From Planctomycetota bacterium (lineage in GTDB: Bacteria; Planctomycetota; B15-G4; JADJEK01), in NCBI GenBank assembly GCA_016709145.1, contig JADJEK010000002.1, forward strand, positions 620,001 through 684,000: a DNA stretch of 64,000 nt, read 5' to 3'. The notes under the pieces were generated by a model. The model searched no databases. It saw only the letters and a list, made by a program, of their open reading frames with translations, and was not told the DNA's origin. Each line of letters starts with the position of its first letter. Positions within the stretch are counted from its first letter, which is position 1. The position numbers were made by a program, and so were the translations under genes. This document shows positions 51,675 through 60,323 of this stretch, piece by piece.

Positions 51675-52096
51675 TCGATCCGATCCAAGCCTTGCGAGCC
51701 CCGCTCGCGCAGCGCGAACTCGCGCTCGGCAAGCCGAGCGGCGCGAACGGTTCCGCGGCCGCGCGGGCGCAGGACGACGCGACCACCGCGTCGACCCACA
51801 AGGTCGCGCAGGACTTCACGTCGCTGCTCGTCGGCACGCTGGTCCGCGAGATGCTCCAGAGCGTGACCTCGGAGTCGGAGAACGGCCCGTTCGGCGACGG
51901 CCCCGGCGCCGACGTCTACAAGGGCCTGGCCGAGAGCGCGCTGTCGGAGTCGCTGGCGAAGAACGGCCTCGAGGCGTTGACCGATCGCGTGCACGAAGTG
52001 ATCGCGCGCCACGCCGTTCCGACGTCGCCGACGACCGAAGGCGCCGTGCCCGCCGTCCTCCATGCGCCCACGCAAGACCGTGAGGAAACGCGATGA
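51671..52096 (+). CDS. Rod-binding FlgJ-like protein (N-terminal domain only)
   Basis: A 141-residue protein starting at a GTG that overlaps the flgI stop (GTGA). It carries the rod-binding signature of FlgJ (DFTSLLVGTLVREMLQSV, PFGDGPGADVYKGLAESALS, ESLAKNGLEALTDRV). The muramidase domain fused in enterobacterial FlgJ is missing, so peptidoglycan cutting for rod penetration must come from another enzyme. Such split forms are common outside gammaproteobacteria. Confidence 0.85.
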   Translation: MIDPIQALRAPLAQRELALGKPSGANGSAAARAQDDATTASTHKVAQDFTSLLVGTLVREMLQSVTSESENGPFGDGPGADVYKGLAESALSESLAKNGLEALTDRVHEVIARHAVPTSPTTEGAVPAVLHAPTQDREETR

Positions 52097-52563
52097 ACGC
52101 GCTGCAATCGAAGGTCGACGAACTCAAGCGCCGCCTCGAAGAAGCACTCGCGGTCGAGCGCGAGCTCTCGCACGCACTCGATCAACAGAACTCGGCGCTG
52201 AAGCAAGGCCGCCCCGATGAGATCGTCGCCGCGACGGTCGGCCTCGAGCGCGTGACCGACGACCTCGCGACCGCGTCGAACTCGTGCAAGCAACTGGTCG
52301 CGGATCTCGACCTCGGTCTGCACGCCGGCGCGCAGTTGCGCGAGGTCTTGCTGCATCTGCCCGAACGCGCGCGCAAGGACCTGGCGCAGGCGCGCAGCGA
52401 ACTCGCCGACGCGCGGCGCGACTGGCTGGCGAAGGCCGAACGCAACGCGCGTCTCGCGCGCGCCGGTCTCGACGCGGTCGCCGAAGCGCGCCGCATCCTC
52501 GACGGCGCCAACGTGCGCGTCGACGGCAACACTCCGTTCTCCCAACTCGACGCGACGGCCTGA
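52093..52563 (+). CDS. FlgN-like flagellar export chaperone
   Basis: A 156-residue, almost fully helical protein with long coiled-coil stretches (KVDELKRRLEEALAVERELS, ATVGLERVTDDLATASNS, RKDLAQARSELADARRDWLA). FlgN is a cytoplasmic chaperone for the hook-associated proteins FlgK and FlgL, encoded directly downstream; position and length fit. The ATG overlaps the preceding stop (ATGA). Sequence identity to FlgN is not obvious, so the call rests on fold and context. Confidence 0.65.
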   Translation: MNALQSKVDELKRRLEEALAVERELSHALDQQNSALKQGRPDEIVAATVGLERVTDDLATASNSCKQLVADLDLGLHAGAQLREVLLHLPERARKDLAQARSELADARRDWLAKAERNARLARAGLDAVAEARRILDGANVRVDGNTPFSQLDATA

Positions 52564-52573
52564 GGCAACTCCC

Positions 52574-54898
52574 ATGTCCATCGGTTCCTCCGCAGCTCTG
52601 CGCGCACTCATCGCCTCCCGGCGGGCGATGGACGTCATCGGTCACAACCTCGCCAACCAGAACACGCCGGGTTACAGCCGCCAGCTCGCGCTGCTCGCGA
52701 CGACGACGCCGGTGCAGGGCAACCACCTGCTGCGCTTCGGCACCGGCGTGGAAGTCGCCGCCGTGCGCTCGTCGGTCAACGAAGCCCTGCTCGCTCGCAT
52801 CCGCAGCGAGCTCGCGCTGGCCGGGCGCTCGCAGGCTCAGAACGACATGTTCGACCAGGTCGAGACGCTGTTCGCGGACCTGTCGGAGAACGGCCTCGCG
52901 ACCAAGCTGCAGGGCTTCTTCGACGGTGCGACCGAAGCCGCGACCTCGCCCGAGGACCCCGTGCTGCGGCAGAACTTGCTGGCGTCGGCGTCCGATCTCG
53001 CGCTGAGCTTCCGCCTGCGTTCGAGCGGTCTGAAGGAGCTGCGCACGAAGTCGCTGCTCGACGCGCAAGGCGTCGTCGCCGAAGCCAATCAACTGCTGCA
53101 ACAGGTCGCCGGGCTGAACTCGAAGATCAAGACCGAGGAAGCACCCGGTGTGACGGCGAACGACCTGCGCGACCAGCGCGCGCAAGCGGTCGAGGAACTC
53201 GCCGTGCTGATCGGCGCGCAATCGACGGTGATCGGCGACGGCACGGTGACCGTCGCCGTGAACGGCGTCGCGCTGGTGGCCGGCGGCGCCGCGAACGGCG
53301 TCAAGGTGACGCTCGACAACCAGGGCGATATGAAGGTGACGACGCTGACCGGCAAACTCGACCTGAAGCCGAACGCCGGGCGACTCGGCGGCATCATCCA
53401 CATGGTCGACCAGGACCTGAAGAACCGCCTCACCGAACTCGATCGCCTGGCGAAGAACCTCGTGCTCGCCACGAACCGCGTGCATGCGAAGGGCGTTCCG
53501 GCGTCGGGACCGTTCACGTCGTTGTCGTCGTCGTTCGCGATCGACTTGTCGCAGGTCACCGATCTGCAGAACACGGCGCTGGAGAACTCGGGCCTGCCGT
53601 TCGCGATCAAGGACGGACAGTTGTCGATCGCGATCAGCAACCTCGCGAGCGGCGACGTCGAGCGCTTCACGATCGACGTCGACGCCGAGTCGATGTCGGT
53701 CGGCGGCTTCATCGCCGCGCTCGATGCGGTCCCGCACTTGTCGGCGTTCCTCGACGGTGCCGGCAAGCTGCAGATCAAGGCCGCGACCGGGTTCGGGTTC
53801 GACTTCTCCGCGCGCCTCGACGGACAGCCGGTCGAAGGCAACTCGTTCGGCGCATCCAACGCGATCGTGGCCGGTGAGTCGACGTATCCGCTGGCGTTGA
53901 CCGCGGGCAGCACGTTCACGCTCACGGCCAACGGCGGCGCGGCGCAGACCGTCACGTTCAACACCACCGACTTCGTCGACATCAACAGCGCCACCGCGGA
54001 CGAGGTCGCCACGGCGATCAACGCGCAGGCCACGGGCGTGATCGCGTCGGTCATCGACCAGAAGCTCGTGATCCAGTCGACCGCGACCGGTCCGTCGTCG
54101 TCGATCCAGATCACCGATGGCACCGGATCCCCCGCCGCCGCGCTGCAGCTCGCGCTGAGCGCCACCGGCACTTCCACGCCGGTCACGGTGTCCGTCACGG
54201 GATCCTCGGCGAACGCGGCTGGCCAGAACTACACGTTCAAGGCCGTCGGCGACGGCCAGATCGGCGTCACGACGGGACTCGGAGTCGAGGTCTACGACGC
54301 CAGCGGCGCGCTCCTGACGACGCTGAACGTCGGCGAGGGCTACGAGCCCGGCACGTCGTTGGAAGTCGTCGAAGGCGTCTCGGTGTCGTTCTCGGCCGGC
54401 ACGATCTCGGGCAGTGCGCAGCAGTTCTTCGGTCTCGAAGTCCCCGGCGAAACCGACACGTCCGACATCCTCGCAGCGTTCGGATTGAATGCGTTCTTCA
54501 CCGGAGACGACTCCGGCACGATCGCGATCAACTCGGTGCTCGAGGGCAAACCTGAACTGCTGTCCGGCTCGGCGGGCGGCGGCCCCGGCGACGGCGAGAA
54601 CTTCCTCGCGCTCGCGGCGGTCGGCGACAAGCCACTCGACGAGCTCGACGACGTGTCGCTGGCCGGCTTCTACAACCTCTACGCCGCCGATCTCGGCGCG
54701 ACCGCAGCGGGCACGAAGGCATCACTCGATTCGTCGACTCTCGTGATGCTGACGCTCGAACAGCAACGCGCGAACGTCTCCGGCGTGAATCCCGACGAGG
54801 AGCTCCTCGATCTCGAACGCATGCAGCAGCTCTACGACGCGTCCGTGAAGTTCATCCAGGTGTTGCGCGAGCTCGACGACACCTTGCTCCAACTGTGA
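52574..54898 (+). CDS. flgK: Flagellar hook-associated protein 1, FlgK
   Basis: A 774-residue hook-filament junction protein, longer than the usual 450-650. N-terminal D0/D1: IASRRAMDVIGHNLANQNTP and GYSRQLALL; C-terminal helix: LTLEQQRANVSGVNPDEELL plus VKFIQVLREL. An enlarged central region (~residues 400-640) includes several beta-rich, Ala/Thr/Gly-rich repeats (for example TLTANGGAAQTVTFNTTDFV, GVTTGLGVEVYDASGALLTT). These resemble surface-exposed hypervariable domains seen in other hook-associated proteins. It lies 10 bp after the FlgN-like gene. Confidence 0.9.
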   Translation: MSIGSSAALRALIASRRAMDVIGHNLANQNTPGYSRQLALLATTTPVQGNHLLRFGTGVEVAAVRSSVNEALLARIRSELALAGRSQAQNDMFDQVETLFADLSENGLATKLQGFFDGATEAATSPEDPVLRQNLLASASDLALSFRLRSSGLKELRTKSLLDAQGVVAEANQLLQQVAGLNSKIKTEEAPGVTANDLRDQRAQAVEELAVLIGAQSTVIGDGTVTVAVNGVALVAGGAANGVKVTLDNQGDMKVTTLTGKLDLKPNAGRLGGIIHMVDQDLKNRLTELDRLAKNLVLATNRVHAKGVPASGPFTSLSSSFAIDLSQVTDLQNTALENSGLPFAIKDGQLSIAISNLASGDVERFTIDVDAESMSVGGFIAALDAVPHLSAFLDGAGKLQIKAATGFGFDFSARLDGQPVEGNSFGASNAIVAGESTYPLALTAGSTFTLTANGGAAQTVTFNTTDFVDINSATADEVATAINAQATGVIASVIDQKLVIQSTATGPSSSIQITDGTGSPAAALQLALSATGTSTPVTVSVTGSSANAAGQNYTFKAVGDGQIGVTTGLGVEVYDASGALLTTLNVGEGYEPGTSLEVVEGVSVSFSAGTISGSAQQFFGLEVPGETDTSDILAAFGLNAFFTGDDSGTIAINSVLEGKPELLSGSAGGGPGDGENFLALAAVGDKPLDELDDVSLAGFYNLYAADLGATAAGTKASLDSSTLVMLTLEQQRANVSGVNPDEELLDLERMQQLYDASVKFIQVLRELDDTLLQL

Positions 54899-54905
54899 GG
54901 CAGCC

Positions 54906-56372
54906 ATGGGAATCCGCGTCACGCCGTCCAGCATGTTCGATCGCGCGAAGTTCGACCTCGCGGCGTCGTTCACGCGGTTGGCGCGCGTGCAGAACCAGAT
55001 CTCGTCCGGCAAACGGCTGCAATTCGTCTCGGACGACACCTCCGACGCGTCGCGCGCGCTGGACCTGCGCCGCACCATGCTCGCCACGCTCAAGAGTCGC
55101 GACGCCGTCGGTGCGGCACGTACGGCGGCGGATCAACAGGCGAGCCTGCTGCAGGACATCTCGGGCCTGATCATCGATGCGCGAGCACGCGCACAGGAGG
55201 CCGCGAAGGGCTCGAACAGTCCGTCCGACCTCGCGGCGATCGCGAACGAGATCGACTCGATCCTCGACCAAGTCCTCGCGCTCGGCAACCAACGCGCCGA
55301 AGGCCGCTACGTCTTCGCCGGTTCGAAGGTCAACACCGTTCCGTTCGTGGCCACGCGCTCGTTCGGATCGATCACGTCGATTTCGTACCACGGTGACGAC
55401 GCGTCGCGCCGCGTGCGCCTCGGGCCGAACGACCTGAAGTCGATCGAGCTGTCGGGCAAGGAAGCGTTCTTCCGCTTCAACCGCGAGCCCACGATCGTGA
55501 CGTCGAACACGGGCCTCGACTCGGTGCTCGGCGCGTCCGACACGATGACGGGTTCGGCGAAGGTCACGCTCGCGCATACGCAAACCGTGTTCGGCGATGG
55601 CGTGGTCGCGACCACGGGCGACTCCGTGTCGGGCTTGAAGCCCGGCACGTCCTCGGCGAACGACACGATCCTCGGCCCGTCCGGCGAACACTCGATCACG
55701 GTCGTGTCCTCACCGAGCGGCGGCGGAACACTGCAGCTCGACGGAGGAACCGCGGTCGAGTTCACCGGCACCGAGACGAATCTGGCCGTCACCAGCGTGA
55801 GCGGCGACGTGGTGCACGTCGACGTCACGACGTTGACCGCGGGCTTCAACGGCAACGTCGCGTTGACGGGCAACGGCGAGATCGCGCTCGACGGCGGCAC
55901 GCCGCAAGCGCTGACCTTCGCGTCCGACGTGTCGCTGCAGAGCGCGGACGGCCGCGTGGTGCACGTCGACACCAGCGCGGTGTTCCGCGAGGGCGAAGCA
56001 CTACTGACCTTCGGCGGTACCGAAACGATCTTCGACACGCTGATCCAACTGCGCGACGAGATCCGCGGAGCGAACGGTTTCGGCGACCAGGGACAAGTGG
56101 AGCGCATCCAAGCGCGCGCCGGCGCGCTCGACAAAGCCCACACGCTGTTGCTGACCGGTGCATCCGACCTCGGAGCCCGCAGTCAGGGTTTCGAACGACT
56201 CGAGAACTCGCTCGACTTGATCTCTCTGTCGTTGAAGACACGCGAGAGCGAACTCAGCGACACCGACCTGGTCGAAGCGTCCCTCGAGCTGTCCGAGTCC
56301 GAAGCGGCGTACCAGTCGGCACTCGCGTCCGCGGCCCGTCTGAACCGCCCGACGCTCTTGAACTATCTCTAA
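54906..56372 (+). CDS. flgL: Flagellar hook-associated protein 3, FlgL
   Basis: A 488-residue flagellin-like junction protein, longer than the usual ~300-400. The N-terminal D0/D1 helix is MGIRVTPSSMFDRAKFDLAA with LARVQNQISSGKRLQFVSDD, and the C-terminal helix has LISLSLKTRESELSDTDLVE plus SESEAAYQSALASAARL. The middle (~180-340) is a long, Thr/Gly-rich beta insertion. It starts seven bases after flgK and is the last gene of the flagellar group. A hairpin follows the stop codon. Confidence 0.9.
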   Translation: MGIRVTPSSMFDRAKFDLAASFTRLARVQNQISSGKRLQFVSDDTSDASRALDLRRTMLATLKSRDAVGAARTAADQQASLLQDISGLIIDARARAQEAAKGSNSPSDLAAIANEIDSILDQVLALGNQRAEGRYVFAGSKVNTVPFVATRSFGSITSISYHGDDASRRVRLGPNDLKSIELSGKEAFFRFNREPTIVTSNTGLDSVLGASDTMTGSAKVTLAHTQTVFGDGVVATTGDSVSGLKPGTSSANDTILGPSGEHSITVVSSPSGGGTLQLDGGTAVEFTGTETNLAVTSVSGDVVHVDVTTLTAGFNGNVALTGNGEIALDGGTPQALTFASDVSLQSADGRVVHVDTSAVFREGEALLTFGGTETIFDTLIQLRDEIRGANGFGDQGQVERIQARAGALDKAHTLLLTGASDLGARSQGFERLENSLDLISLSLKTRESELSDTDLVEASLELSESEAAYQSALASAARLNRPTLLNYL

Positions 56373-56414
56373 AGCTAGGGCCGCTTGGCCAGATGCGCTG
56401 GCATCCAGGCAGGT

Positions 56415-56431
56415 GGGGGCCGAAGGCCCCC
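56415..56431 (+). terminator. Possible terminator hairpin after the flagellar operon
   Basis: GGGGGCC-GAA-GGCCCCC lies about 43 nt downstream of the flgL stop, between convergent transcription units. The stem is strong but no T-tract follows, so the function is inferred from position only. Confidence 0.45.
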
Positions 56432-56435
56432 TACC

Positions 56436-56465
56436 GGGGACGGAGGCGCGTCTTCCCGTGTCCCC
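56436..56465. repeat. GGGGAC-type repeat, single copy
   Basis: GGGGACGGAGGCGCG followed by GTGTCCCC gives a hairpin-like unit with the same GGGGAC/GTCCCC ends as the cluster at 30528-30600. Confidence 0.4.
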
Positions 56466-56519
56466 CACCTGTCCCTCCGCGGAGCGAGGCTGATCGATGC
56501 CTGAACCGAGGTGGATGGA

Positions 56520-56972
56520 CTACTTGCCCAGCGCACTCCGCCTTGCTTCGAACTCTTCGGCGCTGATGTAGCCGGTCTGCCTCAGTGCATCGAATGGAGA
56601 CTCCGTCGGACCCATCGCGCTCGCCTTCGTCGGCGGTGGCGCCGCGTGTCCGTAGATCTCGATGTACTCCTGGCTCCAGATGCCGAAGAAGACGCTGACG
56701 CGTCGATGGTCGGCGTAATAGATCTCGTCGATTCCGCCGCGCTTGTTCGCGATGTCGGCGATCGCATTCGTGTCCCACATGAAGGACAGCAAGCCGAGGT
56801 AGAGACGAAAGTGCTTCAAGTCTCCTTCGCGCGACGTGCTGAACACCGGCGTGCGATCGAAGTTCACGTCGAGTGGCGTGGTGACTTCGGTGTAGATCAA
56901 CCCGACCGGTTGGAAGCACGACGGGAAGACGAAGGCGAGCGCAGCACCGCAGAGCCAGCGTCGCACGTTCAC
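56520..56972 (-). CDS. TRL-like lipoprotein with C-terminal SHOCT-like segment
   Basis: A 150-residue protein with a lipobox signal (GAALAFVFPSC, Cys19). The core follows the TRL-like pattern: PVGLIYTEVTTPLDVNF, then IADIANKRGGIDEIYYADHR and SVFFGIWSQEYIEIYG. The last ~25 residues (SPFDALRQTGYISAEEFEAR) resemble a SHOCT motif, a short helix pair found at the ends of many membrane-associated proteins. The GTG start at 56972 overlaps the stop of its paralogue (GTGA); a second GTG at 56966 is possible. Role unknown. Confidence 0.75.
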   Translation of the reverse strand: MNVRRWLCGAALAFVFPSCFQPVGLIYTEVTTPLDVNFDRTPVFSTSREGDLKHFRLYLGLLSFMWDTNAIADIANKRGGIDEIYYADHRRVSVFFGIWSQEYIEIYGHAAPPPTKASAMGPTESPFDALRQTGYISAEEFEARRSALGK

Positions 56973-57259
56973 TCTCCGTACACGATCGTGGTCTGCTTGT
57001 AGTACAGCCCGAACAGCACGCTCACGACCTCTTCGTCGGCGTGATGGATGACGGTGATCTTGCCGTCCTCGGCGGCAGCCTGAGCCCCGGCATCGCCCAC
57101 CGCGACGAGCCACAGGAACGCCTGAGCCGAAGACTCACCTTGCTTCGAACCGAGCGACGTCTTGTCGAAATCCCGATCGAGTGTGGTCTTGAAGTCCGCG
57201 AACAGACAGCCGGACGACGCGAGCAACGGCAGCAATGCAATCCATCGAGCAAGCTTCAT
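56969..57259 (-). CDS. TRL-like lipoprotein
   Basis: A 96-residue protein with a signal peptide and likely lipid-modified Cys18 (LASSGC). The TRL-like signature is clear: GDAGAQAAAEDGKITVIHHA and VSVLFGLYYKQTTIVYGE. It is a close relative of the gene it overlaps; the two are a tandem pair of related but non-identical lipoproteins. Family members were first noted near tRNA loci, but there is no tRNA here. Function is unknown. Confidence 0.78.
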   Translation of the reverse strand: MKLARWIALLPLLASSGCLFADFKTTLDRDFDKTSLGSKQGESSAQAFLWLVAVGDAGAQAAAEDGKITVIHHADEEVVSVLFGLYYKQTTIVYGE

Positions 57260-57479
57260 CGGAGTTCCCCAAAGGACGGAGTGGGCGGAGGCACCATCGC
57301 CTCCGAGGGGCCACAACGTAGTCAGCTCGAGCCAAGTCGCGACCATCCCCATTGAAATTGTCCGCGACTCATTCGCCCGCCAAGCAAGGCCCGAGCCCGC
57401 CGATCGAGTCGACCCAGCCGATCGACGCCAAGGCCAGCGCACGGTTGCCGCGCGATCACCTCCGTCGAGTCGACGCGAT

Positions 57480-57514
57480 TGCGCGTGCGATCACCGCCGG
57501 CAACGGGACGCGGG
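57480..57514. repeat. Degenerate 35-nt palindromic unit
   Basis: TGCGCGTGCGATCACC and GGCAACGGGACGCGGG flank GCC with limited pairing. TA at 57515-57516 links it to the intact unit, exactly as at 30360-30431. Confidence 0.6.
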
Positions 57515-57516
57515 TA

Positions 57517-57551
57517 CCCGCGTGCGATTGCCGGCGGCAATCGCACGCGCT
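57517..57551. repeat. 35-nt palindromic repeat, outer ends eroded
   Basis: Arms CCCGCGTGCGATTGCC and GGCAATCGCACGCGCT are complementary except for the last bases. The inner 14 bp are identical to the 45633 unit. Confidence 0.75.
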
Positions 57552-57683
57552 CTACATCGCGAGTGCTCCACGACTTGCGCGATCGCATCCAAACGCTGAA
57601 CGCACCAAACCTCAGCCGAACCATGGTGCGGAGCGAGAACCGTCACCCTTCCCTGGTTTCAGGCCGCACGCCCGTCAGCCAGA

Positions 57684-57931
57684 AACCACTCCGTCGCCAA
57701 GGGACGTCGTGACCTGCTCTCGCAGCGGCGGACCACTTGCCCGCCGCAGCTGTGGCGATCCGCTCTACACGTCTCGTCAGTACGTCACCTTGCGTGAGAT
57801 GGACAGGGGTCGCCAATCACGCCCTCGACAAGCCACCCCTGCGCCCCTGTGAGAAGGCGAACGGCCGCAGCGAGAGCCCGTTCTCGACGTCCCTTGGCGT
57901 GAAGTCTCACGCGCGACTCGAGGGCGCGGGG
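57684..57931. repeat. Long interspersed repeat, copy 2
   Basis: This 248-nt copy shares long runs with 30682-30920, including CTCTACACGTCTCGTCAGTA and GAGAGCCCGTTCTCGACGTC, in the same orientation. The arms corresponding to the 38-bp inverted repeat of copy 1 are imperfect here. Confidence 0.8.
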
Positions 57932-58047
57932 GGCCGAAGGCACCCCGCCTCCACCTTCGGCGTCAAGCGAAGCGTCCCGGTTCGAGGGCCGGAGTCGTTT
58001 GCTACGCTCGCCCCCTTTTCCACCCCGTCAGGCGGAGCCTCTCTTCC

Positions 58048-59034
58048 ATGAAGTCGCCCATTCGCGTCGCCGTCACCGGAGCTGCTGGTCAGATCGGCTA
58101 CAGCCTCATTCCGCGCATTGCCTCGGGCGATGTGTTCGGGAAGGACCAACCGGTCATCCTGCAAATGCTCGAAGTCCCGGTCGACAAGGCCCAACAGGCG
58201 CTGAAGGGCGTCGCGATGGAGCTCGAGGACTGCGCCTTCCCGCTGGTGCACGGCATGGTGCTGACGGCGGATCCGGCGATCGCGTTCAAGGATGCGAACT
58301 GGTGTCTGCTCGTCGGCAGCAAGCCGCGCGGACCCGGCATGGAGCGCGCCGACCTGCTGAAGGACAACGGCAAGATCTTCGTCGGCCAGGGCCGCACCAT
58401 CGACGAGGTCGCCGCGGACGATTGCCGCGTCGCCGTGGTCGGCAATCCCTGCAACACCAACTGCATGATCGCTGCCGCGAACGCCAAGCGTTTGAAGCCC
58501 GAGCGCTTCACCGCAATGACGCGACTGGATCAGAACCGCGCGGCGTCGCAGCTCGCGAACAAAGCCGGCGTGCTGGTGTCCGACGTGTCGGACATCCTGA
58601 TCTACGGCAACCACAGCCCGACGATGTACCCCGACTTCTTCAACGCGAAGATCAAGGGCAAGGCCGTCACGGACGTCATCACGGATCGCAAGTGGCTCGA
58701 GGAGACGTTCATCCCGACCGTCGGCAAGCGCGGCGCCGCGATCATCGAAGCGCGTGGCGCATCGTCGGCGACGTCGGCCGCCAACGCGTTGATCGATCAC
58801 GTGCGCGCGTTGATGACGCCGGGTGCGACGTTGCACTCGGTCGCGGTGCGCAGCGACGGCAGCTACGGCTTCAGTGAAGGCGTGTGGGCGTCGGTGCCGG
58901 TGCGCACGGTCGCTCCGGGCACGTACGAGGTCGTGAAGGGCTTCACGCTCAACGACTTCGCCAAGGACAAGATCGCGAAGACCAACGCCGAGCTCGTTTC
59001 CGAGCGCGACACCGTCAAGGACATGCTCGGCTGA
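58048..59034 (+). CDS. mdh: Malate dehydrogenase
   Basis: A 328-residue NAD-dependent enzyme interconverting malate and oxaloacetate. The nucleotide site is VTGAAGQIGYSLIPRI; substrate loops include GSKPRGPGMERADLL (active-site Arg) and VVGNPCNTNCMI. The catalytic Asp and His are in MTRLDQNRA and YGNHSPTMYPD, with SATSAANALIDHV toward the end. The length and the GNHSPTMYPD sequence fit the group 2 (eukaryote cytosol-like) MDH. The ATG at 58048 has no strong ribosome site. The MFS gene follows after 14 bp. Confidence 0.95.
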   Translation: MKSPIRVAVTGAAGQIGYSLIPRIASGDVFGKDQPVILQMLEVPVDKAQQALKGVAMELEDCAFPLVHGMVLTADPAIAFKDANWCLLVGSKPRGPGMERADLLKDNGKIFVGQGRTIDEVAADDCRVAVVGNPCNTNCMIAAANAKRLKPERFTAMTRLDQNRAASQLANKAGVLVSDVSDILIYGNHSPTMYPDFFNAKIKGKAVTDVITDRKWLEETFIPTVGKRGAAIIEARGASSATSAANALIDHVRALMTPGATLHSVAVRSDGSYGFSEGVWASVPVRTVAPGTYEVVKGFTLNDFAKDKIAKTNAELVSERDTVKDMLG

Positions 59035-59048
59035 GCGCGTCGGCTCCC

Positions 59049-60320
59049 GTGCCCGACACGGCGATTTCGAAGCGTGCGATCTGGCTCGCGATCCTCGTCG
59101 CGGCGCTCGGCTACTTCGTCGACATCTTCGACCTGGTGCTGTTCGGCGTGGTGCGCAAGGCGAGCCTCGCAGACCTCGGCGTGCCCGCCGATCAGATCGC
59201 CCGTGTCGGCGCGCTGCTGATCAACTGCCAGATGACCGGCATGTTGGTCGGCGGCGTCGTGTTCGGGATCCTCGGCGATCGGCGCGGCCGGTTGTCGGTG
59301 TTGTTCGGTTCGATCCTCACGTACTCGCTCGCGAACATCGCGAACGGCTTCGTCGACTCCGTGCCCGCGTACGCGACGTGGCGGTTCCTGGCCGGCGTCG
59401 GCTTGGCCGGCGAACTCGGCGCCGGCATCACGCTGGTCTCCGAGCTGATGAGCAAGGAGACGCGCGGCATCGGTACCACTGTGGTTGCCGCCGTCGGCTT
59501 GCTCGGCGCGCTGGCCGCTTCGTTGGTCGGCACGACCGAGGGGCTCGACTGGCGCACCGCGTATTTCATCGGCGGTGGGCTCGGGCTGCTGCTGCTCGGA
59601 TTGCGCATCGGCGTGGCCGAGTCCGGATTGTTCGCGCGGCTCCAACGCGACGACGGCGTGACGCGCGGCAACTTCCTCGCGCTGTTCGCGTCGCGCGCGC
59701 GTTTGGGTCCGTACCTGCGCGTGATCGCGATCGGGATTCCGATCTGGTACGTGGTCGGGCTGCTCGTGTTCTTCTCGCCCGAACTCGGCGCCGCGCTCGG
59801 GATGGAGACTCCACCCATCGCCGCCGACGCGATCTTCTGGTGCTACGCCGGACTCTCGGTCGGCGATCTCTGCAGCGGCCTGCTGAGCCAGTGGCTGCGC
59901 AGCCGCAAGCGCGCCGTCCTGTTGTTCCTCGTGCTGATGGTCGGAGCGGTGGTCTACTACTTCACGATCGGGCCGCGCTCGGGGTTGGCGTTCAAGATCG
60001 GGTGCTTCTTGTGCGGGCTCGGCTCGGGCTACTGGGCCGTGTTCGTGACGATGGCGGCCGAACAGTTCGGCACCAACTTGCGCGCGACGGTCACGACCAG
60101 CGTGCCCAATTTCGTGCGCGGCACGGTGCCGCTGCTGATCACCGCGTACGAGCTACTGCGTGATGCGCGGCTCGATCCGAGCGCCGGCGACGCCGCGCGC
60201 GGCATCGGGCCGGTCGGCGCAGCGATCGCGGTCGGCGTCGTCGTGCTCGCGGTCGCGTTCGTCACGCTGCGGGGTTTGCGCGAGACCTACGCGCGCGATC
60301 TCGACTTCGTCGAGCACTGA
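59049..60320 (+). CDS. MFS transporter
   Basis: A 423-residue, 12-helix secondary transporter with the loop 2-3 signature GILGDRRGRLSVLFGS and helix motifs typical of metabolite:H+ symporters (SLANIANGFVDSVPAYATWR, VPNFVRGTVPLLITAYELL). Substrate is not identifiable. The GTG at 59049 is chosen because it opens immediately before the first helix (WLAILVAALGYFVDIFDL). It lies between mdh and cstA, so uptake of a C4-dicarboxylate or similar is a reasonable but unproven guess. Confidence 0.83.
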   Translation: MPDTAISKRAIWLAILVAALGYFVDIFDLVLFGVVRKASLADLGVPADQIARVGALLINCQMTGMLVGGVVFGILGDRRGRLSVLFGSILTYSLANIANGFVDSVPAYATWRFLAGVGLAGELGAGITLVSELMSKETRGIGTTVVAAVGLLGALAASLVGTTEGLDWRTAYFIGGGLGLLLLGLRIGVAESGLFARLQRDDGVTRGNFLALFASRARLGPYLRVIAIGIPIWYVVGLLVFFSPELGAALGMETPPIAADAIFWCYAGLSVGDLCSGLLSQWLRSRKRAVLLFLVLMVGAVVYYFTIGPRSGLAFKIGCFLCGLGSGYWAVFVTMAAEQFGTNLRATVTTSVPNFVRGTVPLLITAYELLRDARLDPSAGDAARGIGPVGAAIAVGVVVLAVAFVTLRGLRETYARDLDFVEH

Positions 60321-60323
60321 CCG

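Larger units (their letters stand above)
57260..58047. other. Repeat-rich intergenic island B
   Basis: The 788-bp gap contains no convincing gene. It holds a degenerate and an intact 35-nt palindrome (57480-57551), the shared motif GACTTGCGCGATCG and the second 248-nt interspersed repeat (57684-57931). Its order parallels island A at 30211-31143. The mdh promoter must lie here. Confidence 0.7.
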
